This document shows positions 21,292 through 29,726 of a stretch of DNA of 64,000 nucleotides, piece by piece. The notes below the pieces were generated by a model. The model searched no databases and had not been told where the DNA came from. It saw only the letters and a list, made by a program, of their open reading frames with translations. Source of the DNA: Pasteurellaceae bacterium RH1A. GTDB taxonomy: Bacteria; Pseudomonadota; Gammaproteobacteria; Enterobacterales; Pasteurellaceae. Within the stretch, counting starts at the first letter, position 1; the number at the start of each line of letters is the position of its first letter. The stretch covers positions 186,001-250,000 of the forward strand of contig CP015195.1 in the NCBI GenBank assembly GCA_012221805.1. Reading direction: 5' to 3'. A program made the position numbers and the translations under genes.

Positions 21292-22461
21292 TTATTTTTG
21301 ATAGAGGTAGGTGCCGTTGGCCTGGCGGATAAACTTGCCGCCGTTGCTTAGGCGCATTTCAGCCACTCGGCTGTTCTTGTCTAAACGCACCGTAACCTTA
21401 TCGCCTGGCTTAAAGCTGCTTAGCACACTGCCTGCGCCGTTGGCCTTGGTCATGGCATTAACATCTGAGATGTTGAGGTTATTATCACGGAAGACCTGCA
21501 TAAGGCTCACGCCTTTCGGCACAGTCAGCTGCTTGCTAGACACCGCACCTGTCGCCGCTGGAGCAGGGCTTGAAGCTGGTGCAGGCTTGGCTGTTTCTTT
21601 AACTGGCGCTTTTGCTGCGGCTGGCTGAGCAGCTGGTTTTGGTTCTGGGCGTTTAACCTCTTTTGGTGGGGTCACACGGGTAACTTGTTTTGGCTCGGTG
21701 CGAGGGGTTTCCGCCTGGTGAATCACGCTGCCCTGGGTGTTTGGACGCACCACAGCAGGGGCTTCAACCGTTTGGCTGGCCTGGCTTGGTTGGGCAGGGG
21801 CGCTTGGCTGTTCTGTTTGAGCAGGAACCGCCGGCTGCTCAGGGGCTTGTGCTGCCGCCTGATCTTGAGCTGGCTGATTGGCCTGCTCGGCTGCATTGGC
21901 TTGGGCTTGTTGGGCCTGTTGTTCTTGGGCAGCTTGTAGGGCCTTGGCCTCTTCTTCAGCCCGCTTGGCTTCTGCTTCATCCACTGGGCGGAACTCAATC
22001 GGCAGGCTGTTGCCCTGCTGTTCTTGCAGCTGTTCTACTGTTGCAGGGGTGCTTGGCTTGAGCAACCAAATGGCTAAGCCTAAAAGAAGCACCAGGCCAA
22101 TTACCACCCATAAGCGGCGGTTGTGCAGAGGGGATTTTGCCGCTGGCTTTTCTGGCACAGCTGCCGCAGCCGCTGCAGGGATCACACGTTCTGCCGCCAC
22201 AGCTTCAGATTTAGGCGCTTCAGGCTTGTCTGCCACTGGGGCTTTTTCAGGCTCTGCCGCTGGCTCAACCACAGGGGCTGGCTTTTCAGCTGCCGGCGCT
22301 GCCTGGGCAAGCTCTTCTCTACCCTCTAAATAAGGGCGTTCAACTGGGGTAAAAGTAAAGCCTGGGGCTTGTTTGGTGCTGATAGAAGGCGTGACGTTTT
22401 TGTCTGCTGGAGCAGGATTTTGGCCAAAGGTTGGCTCTTTACGCATATTGTTTTGAGACAT
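21292..22461 (-). CDS. oapA: Opacity-associated protein OapA family, cell-wall binding
   Basis: 389 aa: a cytoplasmic proline/alanine-rich N-terminus, one membrane segment (LWVVIGLVLLLGLAIWLL near residue 118), a long Ala/Gln/Pro-rich periplasmic linker with coiled-coil-like AKRAEEEAKALQAAQEQQ, and a C-terminal LysM-like OapA domain (LTVPKGVSLMQVFRDNNLN...FKPGDKVTVRL). In Haemophilus influenzae OapA affects colony opacity and colonisation. Gene is a single unit between waaF and the divergent comEA. Confidence 0.85.
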   Translation of the reverse strand: MSQNNMRKEPTFGQNPAPADKNVTPSISTKQAPGFTFTPVERPYLEGREELAQAAPAAEKPAPVVEPAAEPEKAPVADKPEAPKSEAVAAERVIPAAAAAAVPEKPAAKSPLHNRRLWVVIGLVLLLGLAIWLLKPSTPATVEQLQEQQGNSLPIEFRPVDEAEAKRAEEEAKALQAAQEQQAQQAQANAAEQANQPAQDQAAAQAPEQPAVPAQTEQPSAPAQPSQASQTVEAPAVVRPNTQGSVIHQAETPRTEPKQVTRVTPPKEVKRPEPKPAAQPAAAKAPVKETAKPAPASSPAPAATGAVSSKQLTVPKGVSLMQVFRDNNLNISDVNAMTKANGAGSVLSSFKPGDKVTVRLDKNSRVAEMRLSNGGKFIRQANGTYLYQK

Positions 22462-22699
22462 TGCAAATTTCCAAATAAAAAGTAGGAGGAGTTTTCAAGA
22501 AAATGCAGCCATTTTAGCCCATTTATCTAAACTCGGCACGTTTTTTCATGCAAGCGGGGGGATTTAAGCGATTTTTTGCAAAAATCAAGCGGCAATTTTC
22601 ATTTTCTCGATCTGTGTCGAGAAAATCATCTGGCCCGCTTGCTGCCCTCCTTGGCCCTGCTAAAGTAGCTCCACCTTCAACCAACCAAAAGGAAACACC

Positions 22700-23038
22700 A
22701 TGAAAAACCTCAAAACCCTGGGCTTTAGCCTCCTGCTAGGCCTCTTTTCAGTAACCACTCAGGCAGAACAAACCAGCCAACCTGCCCCATCCAGCCCAGA
22801 ATCTGCTGCCCCAGCCGTGCAGGCAGTGGTGGTGGATGTCAATAAGGTCAATATCAACACGGCCACGGCCGCCGAAATTCAGGACAAACTGGTCGGCATT
22901 GGGGCCAAAAAGGCTCAAGCCATTGTGGAATACCGTGAAAAACACGGCAAATTCTTGAGTGCCGAGCAACTGACCGAAGTCTCTGGTATCGGCAAGGCAA
23001 CCTTGGATAAGAACCGTGAGCGGATTGTGGTGGAATAA
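22700..23038 (+). CDS. comEA: Competence protein ComEA, helix-hairpin-helix DNA-binding
   Basis: 112 aa with a signal peptide (MKNLKTLGFSLLLGLFSVTTQA), a short Pro/Ser/Ala linker and a C-terminal pair of helix-hairpin-helix units (VNINTATAAEIQDKLVGIG, then LTEVSGIGKATLDKNRERI). Periplasmic DNA-binding protein that ratchets transforming DNA across the outer membrane; consistent with the many uptake words in this genome. A CRE/CRP-S site could not be firmly identified upstream. Confidence 0.92.
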   Translation: MKNLKTLGFSLLLGLFSVTTQAEQTSQPAPSSPESAAPAVQAVVVDVNKVNINTATAAEIQDKLVGIGAKKAQAIVEYREKHGKFLSAEQLTEVSGIGKATLDKNRERIVVE

Positions 23039-23042
23039 TCTC

Positions 23043-23072
23043 AATGGCACGGCCCCCCGTGCCATTTTCCCC
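23043..23072 (+). terminator. Terminator downstream of comEA
   Basis: AATGGCACGG / CCGTGCCATT hairpin immediately after the stop, followed by a modest T/C stretch. Confidence 0.75.
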
Positions 23073-23181
23073 TTTGTAAAAAATACAACCTAACGCCCCG
23101 CTTGCTTATGCAAAAATTCACGCAAACGGTTGCCTTTCTTTGCTATAATTGGCCTGTGTTCATTTATAACAGGACTTTCCT

Positions 23182-24038
23182 ATGCAAATCAGCTTAAAAA
23201 AAATCTATTCAGGCAAGGTGCGCGACCTTTACGAAATTGACGACAAACGTATGCTTATGGTGGCCACCGACCGCCTATCAGCCTTCGATGTTATCCTAGA
23301 CGACCCCATTCCCCGCAAGGGCGAAATCCTGACCCAAATTTCCAACTTCTGGTTCAAGAAACTGGCCCATATTATGCCTAACCACTTCACGGGCGACTCG
23401 GTTTTCGATGTCTTACCCAAAGAAGAGGCCGAGGCCATCCAGCACCGTGCCGTGGTCTGCAAGCGTTTGACCCCAGTAAAAATTGAGTCCATCGTGCGGG
23501 GCTACCTAACGGGTTCAGGGCTCAAAGACTACAAGCAAACCGGCACCATCTGCGGCCTTGCCTTGCCCGAGGGCTTGGTGGAAGCCAGCCGCCTGCCTGA
23601 GCCAATTTTCACCCCGTCCAGCAAGGCGGAAGTGGGCGATCACGACATCAATATCAGCTATGCTGAATGCGAACGCCAAATCGGGCCAGAATTAGCCAAA
23701 CAAGTCAAAGACGCCGCCCTGGCCCTCTACACCGAAGCCGCCGCCTATGCGCTGACCAAGGGCATTATTATCTGCGACACCAAATTTGAATTTGGCCTGG
23801 ATGAAAACGGCACGTTGACCCTGATGGACGAAGTCCTGACCCCAGACTCCAGCCGTTTTTGGTCTGTCGAGACCTACCAAGAAGGCACCAACCCACCCTC
23901 TTTCGACAAGCAATTTGTGCGTGACTGGCTGGAAAACAGTGGCTGGAACAAACAAGCCCCCGCCCCCAAGTGCCTGCCGATGTTATCGAAAAAACCGTGG
24001 CCAAGTACCAAGAGGCTTTGGATTTATTGACCAAATAG
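23182..24038 (+). CDS. purC: SAICAR synthetase (apparent frameshift)
   Basis: Phosphoribosylaminoimidazole-succinocarboxamide synthase of purine synthesis. Starts KKIYSGKVRDLYEI; signature LTPVKIESIVRGYLTGSGLKDY near residue 98 and DEVLTPDSSRFW near 217. As written it ends at 24030 with a non-family tail. One more C in the run 23963-23967 gives APAPQVPADVIEKTVAKY and a stop at 24038, the usual C-terminus. Start ATG at 23182 preceded by AGGA. Confidence 0.92.
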
Positions 24039-24088
24039 CCTTTTGATGGTCAGACTAGGCGTGAATCCACAAAACCTCGCACCGCTTG

Positions 24089-24154
24089 TAGGGTGGGCAT
24101 CCCTGCCCTCCATTAACAATATCGGTTAAAACGGTGGGCAAGGATGCCCACCCT
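24089..24154. repeat. Palindromic dispersed repeat downstream of purC
   Basis: GTAGGGTGGGCATCCCTGCCC at the left faces GGGCAAGGATGCCCACCCTAC at the right (arms about 21 bp, spacer about 24 bp). A related half-copy lies at 62524-62548 downstream of rpoC. May terminate purC and the convergent qorB-like gene. Confidence 0.75.
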
Positions 24155-24156
24155 AC

Positions 24157-25002
24157 TTACAGGGCTTGTTTTACTGCCACATCTAACCCCGCACTTGGGC
24201 GACCGAGCAAGGTTTCCAAGGTCTTATCTTCTGAGAACAAGGCCCCGTTTGACGCATCTACATCACATTCTGCTAAGAAACCTGCAAGCCCTTCTGGCAA
24301 GCCAGCTTGCACCAGGGCGGCGGCATAGTCGGCGGCTGGAATATCCACATAAGGGATGTCTTGACCGCTTTGTTTGCTGATTTCCGCCGCTAGGTCGGCC
24401 AGGGTGTAGCTGGTCGAGCCGGCTAATTCATAAGTCTTATTTTCGTGGCCACTGCCTAAAGCCACGTTTACCGCCACTTCCGCCAACTCTGCACGCAGAA
24501 TAGAAGAGATACGACCGTCCTTGGCTGAGCCGTAAAAGGCCTTGTTGGCAAGGGCAGCTGGGATGGAGCCTGTGTAGTTTTCGGTGTACCAACCATTGCG
24601 TAAAATGGTGTAGGTTAGCCCACTTTCTTTCAGCGTCTGCTCGGTAGCCAAATGCTCGCCAGCCAAGGATTTGACCGTGTTTTCATTGCTTGCTCCTAAG
24701 AGGCTGGTGTAAATAATATGCTGCACGCCAGCCGCTTTGGCAGAGTCAATCACATTTTTATGCTGCACTGTACGTTGTCCGATTTCATTGCCTGACACTA
24801 AAATTAAGGTGTCCACACCTTCAAGGGCGGCAACTTGTCCTTCTGTTTGGCTGTAATCAAATTTACGTGCTTCCACACCTGAAATTTTCTCTGGCGAACG
24901 CACCAGGGCGATCACCTTGGCATTTTTAGCCTTTAAGAAATCCAAGGCGATTGAACCGAATTGACCTGTTGCACCTGTGATTGCGATATTTTTGTTTGAC
25001 AT
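24157..25002 (-). CDS. NAD(P)H-binding quinone oxidoreductase, QorB/NmrA type
   Basis: 281-aa atypical short-chain dehydrogenase: Rossmann loop NIAITGATGQFGS near residue 4, VIALVRSPEK near 31 and the NmrA-like TILRNGWYTENY near 135, as in QorB (quinone oxidoreductase 2). Divergent from an HxlR regulator (MERFLFDRG...), the same arrangement as QorB/YtfH in enterobacteria. Probably induced by quinone or electrophile stress. Confidence 0.88.
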   Translation of the reverse strand: MSNKNIAITGATGQFGSIALDFLKAKNAKVIALVRSPEKISGVEARKFDYSQTEGQVAALEGVDTLILVSGNEIGQRTVQHKNVIDSAKAAGVQHIIYTSLLGASNENTVKSLAGEHLATEQTLKESGLTYTILRNGWYTENYTGSIPAALANKAFYGSAKDGRISSILRAELAEVAVNVALGSGHENKTYELAGSTSYTLADLAAEISKQSGQDIPYVDIPAADYAAALVQAGLPEGLAGFLAECDVDASNGALFSEDKTLETLLGRPSAGLDVAVKQAL

Positions 25003-25080
25003 ACGATTTTCCTCTCAAATGGTTAAAGTTGATTGATAAGGTTGATTGCTCAACTCATGTGGCGTATGATACGCACAAAA

Positions 25081-25115
25081 CTTACGAAAGGTAAGTACTT
25101 ACACAAAAGTAAGTA
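25081..25115. promoter_or_regulatory. Operator candidates between qorB-like gene and hxlR
   Basis: Two overlapping dyads: CTTAC-N5-GTAAG (25081-25095) and TACTTAC-N6-GTAAGTA (25096-25115). The repeated CTTAC/GTAAG half-site in a divergent promoter region suggests HxlR binding. Confidence 0.6.
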
Positions 25116-25165
25116 TGGAAAAATTTTAAAATATTTTTTAACCCATTGACTTATAAGGAAGAAAA

Positions 25166-25524
25166 ATGGAAAGATTTTTATTTGATCGGGGAAATGTACT
25201 GGCAGCAGCCTGCCCATCACGCCAAATTTTGCAACATTTAACCAGCCGCTGGGGCGGTTTGGTCTTGCTGACGCTCCATTCAGGCACCAAACGCTTTAGC
25301 GAACTCCGCCGAGCTATTGATGGGGTCAGCGAACGAATGCTAACCAAAACCCTGCAAGAGCTGGAGGCGGACGGCATGTTGGTTCGCAAGTCCTACAACA
25401 CCGTCCCCCACAGGTGGACTACACCCTAACCGACTTCGGCAAACAGGCATCGGATCGGATTTTTGAACTGGTGGATTGGTTGGAGACTAATTTGGCGGAG
25501 ATTTTGAAGGCGAAAAAGGGGTAA
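25166..25524 (+). CDS. HxlR-family transcriptional regulator (apparent frameshift)
   Basis: Winged-helix regulator, DUF24 type. N-terminal cysteine in AACPSRQILQHLTSRWGGLVL may be the redox sensor, followed by RFSELRRAIDGVSERMLTKTLQELEADGMLVR. The written frame ends at 25429 in VPHRWTTP. One more C in the run 25405-25409 gives VPPQVDYTLTDFGKQASDRIF and a stop at 25524, making a normal protein of about 119 aa. Divergent from the qorB-like gene it probably controls. Confidence 0.85.
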
Positions 25525-25619
25525 AAATGCAAAAGCAGGAGAGCGATGGTTAATACTTTACTCATACTAAGGTAATTTGCTACATTCTGTTTATCATTTG
25601 ATAAACAAAAGGACAAATT

Positions 25620-25886
25620 ATGCAACAGAATGCTCTCGTGAGTGTCAGAATTAACGAGCAAATCAAGGCTCAAGCTAGTGAAGTCTTGGCTGGGATTGGC
25701 TTAACCCTTTCTGATGTAATGCGAATGACCATTACCAAAATTGCCACAGAAAAACGTTTCAGTTTTGACTACCAACCCAATGCGGAAACCGCTCAAATCT
25801 TAAGCGCAGTCAAAAATGGTACAGAACCGATGCACACCGCCGCCAGTATTCAAGCTCTGATGGACGACCTCACTGCGGACGATTAG
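25620..25886 (+). CDS. RelB/DinJ-family antitoxin
   Basis: 88 aa with an N-terminal ribbon-helix-helix domain (ALVSVRINEQIKAQASEVLAGIGLTLSDVMRM) typical of DinJ. Neutralises the downstream YafQ-like toxin and represses the operon. AAAGGA site upstream of ATG 25620. The stop overlaps the toxin reading frame. Confidence 0.9.
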   Translation: MQQNALVSVRINEQIKAQASEVLAGIGLTLSDVMRMTITKIATEKRFSFDYQPNAETAQILSAVKNGTEPMHTAASIQALMDDLTADD

Positions 25887-26142
25887 TTATAGCAATGCCT
25901 TTAAGCGAGATTATAAAAAATGTGCGGTGCAATCCCTGTCAAGCTCCTTGATTGAAAGCCTATATTTTTTAATCAATGATTTACCCCTGCCTGAAAAATA
26001 TTGCGATCACGCCTTAACAGGCTCTTGGCAGGGCTTTCGGGATTGCCATATTGAGCCTGATTTGGTGCTGATTTATCGCAAGGTCAATGATGATGTACTG
26101 GAGTTGATTCGGATTGGCAGCCATTCCAATTTATTTGGTTAA
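25873..26142 (+). CDS. YafQ/RelE-family mRNA interferase toxin, non-ATG start
   Basis: The frame contains ISYSNAFKRDYKKCAVQSL, then LPEKYCDHALTGSWQGFRDCHIEPDLVLIYRK and ELIRIGSHSNLF, the full YafQ core with the catalytic His/Asp/Glu region and near-terminal Ser-His. No in-frame ATG covers the N-terminus: the frame opens after TGA at 25858-25860 and offers CTG at 25873 or ATT at 25882. A GTG at 25927 would remove the first strand and helix. I give the CTG extent (89 aa); YafQ is about 92 aa. Could be inactive if the native ATG was lost. Confidence 0.75.
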   Translation: MRTISYSNAFKRDYKKCAVQSLSSSLIESLYFLINDLPLPEKYCDHALTGSWQGFRDCHIEPDLVLIYRKVNDDVLELIRIGSHSNLFG

Positions 26143-26318
26143 ACCGCTTGCTATCTAAAAATCCCGCAAGCTCTTTTTCTGCCTGCCTCGCTCATCAAAA
26201 TTTTTGATGTTATGTAGCAACGCACAAAGCAAAAACTACATAATTCCGGCTGTTTTTTTACAGGAACAAGCGGGGAAATTTACGCCATTTTTTGCAAACT
26301 CCCCCGCCTCAGGCTGGT

Positions 26319-27362
26319 TTAAGACTGAAACTTATCCATAATTTCTTTAAAGAGACGGTAGGACTCACGCTGTTTGGCCTTGTCAAAAATATAGCTAACC
26401 GCCATCACTTCATCAAAGGCCACACGGCCACGCCAGTCCGTCAACTGGGCCGCCACACTCTCTGGGCTGCCGATTAGCGAACAGCCTAGCATTTGTTCCA
26501 CCACAGCCCGTTCTTGGCTGTAAATGGGAATATCGTGGAAATCCACAGGCCCGAAATGAGGCAGGCCTTGAGCCTTTTGGCGTTTGAGCCAGATTTCATC
26601 GTTCGAGGCTACAGGCGGCTTGAGAGGCTCTTGGGCATTGGTCACCACATTGAGGAAGAACTGGGTTGTGGTGGTAGCAAGTTTTTGGGCTTCCTCATCG
26701 CTTTCGGCCACAATCACATTGGCGCCCATGATAACATAGGGCTGGGCCAGATGGGCGGAAGGCTTAAAGTGGCTGCGGTAGATCTCCACCGCCATCTCCA
26801 GCATTCTTGGGGCAAAGTGGGAGGCAAAAGCATAGGGCAGGCCCAGTTCTGCTGCCAGGTAGGCACTGGCCGCGCTGGAGCCCAGAATATAAAAGGGCAG
26901 GTTGAGGCCGGCGGCTGGGTAGGCAGACACGGGATTGGTGTTGTCGAAATAACCCCGAAGCTCGGCAATTTCATCGGCAAAATCGGCTTCTAGCCTGTCT
27001 CGGCGGAGGGCACGGGCGGTTTGCATATCGGTGCCAGGCGCTCGCCCCAAGCCCAGCTCTACCCGACCTGGGAAGAGGGTTTCCAGTGTGCCATACTGCT
27101 CAGCCACAATATAGGGGCTGTGGTTGGGCAGCATCACCCCGCCCGACCCCACTCGCAGGCTTTGGGTATGAGCCAAGGCCTGCTGAATGAGCAGTTGAGT
27201 GGCCGAACTGGCCAGGTTTTTCGTATTATGGTGCTCAGCAATCCAATAGCGTTCAATGCCAATACTTTCGGCATATTGGGCCAGCTCGACCATGGAATGC
27301 ATAGCCGCCTGGTAGGTTTCGCCCTGACGGCGGGGAACCAGATCTAAAATGGAAACTTTCAT
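26319..27362 (-). CDS. LLM-class flavin-dependent oxidoreductase
   Basis: 347-aa luciferase-like monooxygenase of the YhbW/YceB-like group: SILDLVPRRQGETYQAAM, then YWIAEHHNTKNLASSATQLLI and FPGRVELGLGRAPGTD, family blocks. Substrate unknown. ATG at 27362 has an ideal AGGAG site; the open frame extends further upstream without a supported start. Stands alone, next to a MITE-like element at its 5' side. Confidence 0.88.
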   Translation of the reverse strand: MKVSILDLVPRRQGETYQAAMHSMVELAQYAESIGIERYWIAEHHNTKNLASSATQLLIQQALAHTQSLRVGSGGVMLPNHSPYIVAEQYGTLETLFPGRVELGLGRAPGTDMQTARALRRDRLEADFADEIAELRGYFDNTNPVSAYPAAGLNLPFYILGSSAASAYLAAELGLPYAFASHFAPRMLEMAVEIYRSHFKPSAHLAQPYVIMGANVIVAESDEEAQKLATTTTQFFLNVVTNAQEPLKPPVASNDEIWLKRQKAQGLPHFGPVDFHDIPIYSQERAVVEQMLGCSLIGSPESVAAQLTDWRGRVAFDEVMAVSYIFDKAKQRESYRLFKEIMDKFQS

Positions 27363-27388
27363 CGTTTCTCCTGACTGAAAAAGATGGC

Positions 27389-27554
27389 TAGGGCGTGTCC
27401 TCAATTTGAAAACGAGTCGGTTTTTCGAGCAAAAAACGACAGATACGAGGAAAAAAAACGCAGCCAAATTGAAATGTTGGCCAGTATTTTTGACGAAGTA
27501 GATGGTGAGTTTTTGCCGAAAATACCGCCGTGAGCAAATTGAGGACACGCCCTA
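27389..27554. mobile_element. MITE-like element, 166 bp
   Basis: Perfect 20-bp terminal inverted repeats (left begins TAGGGCGTGTCCTCAATTTG, 27389-27408; right 27535-27554 is its reverse complement) enclose about 126 bp with no reading frame of note. The outer TA at each end could be a target dinucleotide. Lies between the LLM oxidoreductase promoter region and the mobAB stop. Confidence 0.8.
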
Positions 27555-27604
27555 AGATATGGTGCTCAAATGTTCCATTTCAAGCCTTATCTGACTTGCA
27601 AAAA

Positions 27605-28696
27605 TCAGCCTCTTTCTGCCCGCTTGTAGGCCTCAATAAAGTCTGCTATTTGGGTTATATTGTTGATGTCTAAGCAGTTTTCCCTTTCCAGCGGATAATC
27701 CGTGGCCGTGGCCAGGGTAAAATCATCTTGCTCAGGCAGAGGCTTGGCTAGGCCTTTACGGTGAAGCTGGATCTTGGGAATAGGCTCGTGCTTAAAGCCT
27801 TCCACCAAAATTAAATCTACGCTGTTTGGGTCGATCCTGGCTACCAAATCCGCAAAGCTGGCAGGTTGGGCCGTTTCAGCCATGAGCGCCCAGCGTTGCT
27901 CGCAGACAATCAGGGTCGGGTTGGCGCCGGCTAGGCGTAGGCGGTGGCTGTCCTTGCCAGGCTTATCCACCTCGACATTGTGATGGGAATGCTTCATCAG
28001 GGCAACCCGTATCTGACGCTGGTTCAATTCAGGGATCAGCTTTTCCAAGAGCGTGGTTTTGCCCGTGCCGCTGTAGCCCGTAATGCCCAAAATAGGCACC
28101 GACAAGCGGGGCAAAAGCGGCCTTTTTTTGCAAAAATCTTCAGGCTTGTTGAAGTTTTGAAAGGCTTGAGGCTGTTCAGAAAAATCCACCGCCACCGATT
28201 TTTGCTGCTGGAAGAAACACAACAAGCGGCGCTCACCTTGGGCTAGATAGGTTCGTAAGGGTTCAAGAATAGAACGATGAATCAGGGCAAAAGCGGGGTG
28301 GGGGCGGTCGCCATCGTGGGCGTAGGCAATTTGAGCTTGGTTGATGCTCAAGGCCCTGTGCAATTTCACCAAGAGATTATCAGGCAAGAAAGGGCTGTCG
28401 CAAGGGACAAAGAGCAGGTACTCCTCCTCAAGCTGCTCAAACCCCGACAAAATGCCACTAAGCGGGCCTTGGAAATCTGGCAGCCTATCGCTGTAGGTGG
28501 AAAGATGAGGGTAACGCTGGGCATATTGTGCCTGCGAGCGGTTGATATTGAGGTAAACCCTGCCAACCTGCGGGGCAAGGCGTGCCAAAATATGGGAAAT
28601 CAGGGGCTGGCCGGCAAGCACCTGCAAACCCTTTTCCACCCCATTCAAACGGCGGGCCAGGCCGCCTGATAAAATTACCGCAGATATTTGTTCCAT
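27605..28696 (-). CDS. mobA: Fused molybdenum cofactor guanylyltransferase MobA - MobB GTPase
   Basis: 363 aa. Residues 1-190 are MobA: AVILSGGLARRLNGVEKGLQ is the nucleotide-binding loop and FVPCDSPFLP the metal/GTP site; this half attaches GMP to molybdopterin. Residues about 200-363 are MobB: ILGITGYSGTGKTTLLEKLI is the P-loop, then ALMKHSHHNVEVDKPGKDS and DLILVEGFKHEPIPKI. A short linker encoded by an uptake-signal-containing sequence joins them (FCKKRPLLPRL). In E. coli these are separate adjacent genes. Divergent from yihD and dsbA, the same neighbourhood as in E. coli. Confidence 0.92.
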   Translation of the reverse strand: MEQISAVILSGGLARRLNGVEKGLQVLAGQPLISHILARLAPQVGRVYLNINRSQAQYAQRYPHLSTYSDRLPDFQGPLSGILSGFEQLEEEYLLFVPCDSPFLPDNLLVKLHRALSINQAQIAYAHDGDRPHPAFALIHRSILEPLRTYLAQGERRLLCFFQQQKSVAVDFSEQPQAFQNFNKPEDFCKKRPLLPRLSVPILGITGYSGTGKTTLLEKLIPELNQRQIRVALMKHSHHNVEVDKPGKDSHRLRLAGANPTLIVCEQRWALMAETAQPASFADLVARIDPNSVDLILVEGFKHEPIPKIQLHRKGLAKPLPEQDDFTLATATDYPLERENCLDINNITQIADFIEAYKRAERG

Positions 28697-28776
28697 TTAT
28701 GTCTCAAGTTTTTGCAAAAGAAGGCCTAAAAGTATATGATTCCAGGCAGTTTTCAACAAGATTTTTAGAGGATTTT

Positions 28777-29055
28777 ATGCGTAATCAACGTTATCACCGC
28801 ATGGATGAGCTGCTTGAGCTGCTACAGGCCTATTGGGAGAAAGAACCTGAACTGCATTTGATTGATGTGCTGCAACGCCTGTCAGTGGAAGTAGGCGAGC
28901 CTGATAATTATCCAAAACTTCGGGATGAGGTTATTATTTATCAGCTCAAAATGCGAGATAAGGACAAGTCCGAGGCCATTCCTGGCATTAAGAAGGATTA
29001 CGAGGATGATTTTAAAACCGCCTTGTTACGAGCGCGGGGAATTTTGCAAGACTAG
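28777..29055 (+). CDS. yihD: YihD family (DUF1040) protein
   Basis: 92 aa: RYHRMDELLELLQAYWEKEPELHL and IIYQLKMRDKDKSEAIPGIKKDY followed by DFKTALLRARG, closely matching E. coli YihD. Function unknown. I choose ATG 28777 with an AGAGGA site; the frame extends upstream to 28699 (MSQVFAKEG) but that would add residues absent from the family. Precedes dsbA as in enterobacteria, although srkA is missing in between. Confidence 0.85.
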   Translation: MRNQRYHRMDELLELLQAYWEKEPELHLIDVLQRLSVEVGEPDNYPKLRDEVIIYQLKMRDKDKSEAIPGIKKDYEDDFKTALLRARGILQD

Positions 29056-29096
29056 TCTTGTCTAATGAGGACTTTTATTCTTTTTCGAGGAAATTA

Positions 29097-29726
29097 ATGA
29101 TGAAAAAATTGGCTTTAAAAGCAACCTTTACTGCCCTCGCGGCACTTTTCGCCCTGAATGTTCAGGCCCAGCCGCAACTAGGCAAGGAGTATGTGGAGGT
29201 TCGCCAAGTGCCTTCGGCCCAAAAAGAGGTGATTGAGTTTTTCTCCTTCTATTGCCCGCACTGCTATTCTTTTGAGTTTGACTATAAGATCCCCGCCCAG
29301 GTTAAGGAAAAGCTGCCGCAGGATGCCAAGCTCATTCAATACCATGTGAATTTCTTAGGTTCACAATCTGAAAACCTAACCCGTGCCTGGGCGCTGGCCA
29401 TGGCCTTGGGTATGGAAGACAAGGTTAAAACACCTTTGTTTGAAGCGGCCCAAGCCAACAGCCTCAAATCCATGGACGATATTCGCCAAATCTTCTTAGA
29501 TAACGGCGTCAGTGCCGAGCAGTTTGATGGTGGGATCAACAGCTTTGCGGTCAATGGCTTGGTCAATAAACAGGTGCAATTGGCCGAAGAAATGAAGATC
29601 CAAAGCGTGCCGACCTTCTTTATCAACCAGCAATATCAGGTCAATAATGAGGGATTGGACACCAGTTCGGTGGATGCCTTTGTGAAAAGCTATGTGGACA
29701 CCATTGAATACCTAATCAAGAAATAA
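29097..29726 (+). CDS. dsbA: Periplasmic thiol:disulfide oxidoreductase DsbA
   Basis: Introduces disulfides into exported proteins. 209 aa with a signal peptide (MMKKLALKATFTALAALFAL...QA), active site FFSFYCPHCYSFE (CPHC, near residue 55) and the cis-proline segment QSVPTFFIN near 165. Ribosome site CGAGGAAA before ATG 29097 (29100 also possible). An IS element is inserted directly behind the stop codon, which is itself part of the 8-bp target duplication. Confidence 0.96.
   Translation: MMKKLALKATFTALAALFALNVQAQPQLGKEYVEVRQVPSAQKEVIEFFSFYCPHCYSFEFDYKIPAQVKEKLPQDAKLIQYHVNFLGSQSENLTRAWALAMALGMEDKVKTPLFEAAQANSLKSMDDIRQIFLDNGVSAEQFDGGINSFAVNGLVNKQVQLAEEMKIQSVPTFFINQQYQVNNEGLDTSSVDAFVKSYVDTIEYLIKK

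Noticed and set aside
21311..22333. Long plus-strand frames opposite oapA
   Set aside because: Low-complexity shadows caused by the Ala/Pro/Gln-rich coding sequence on the other strand.
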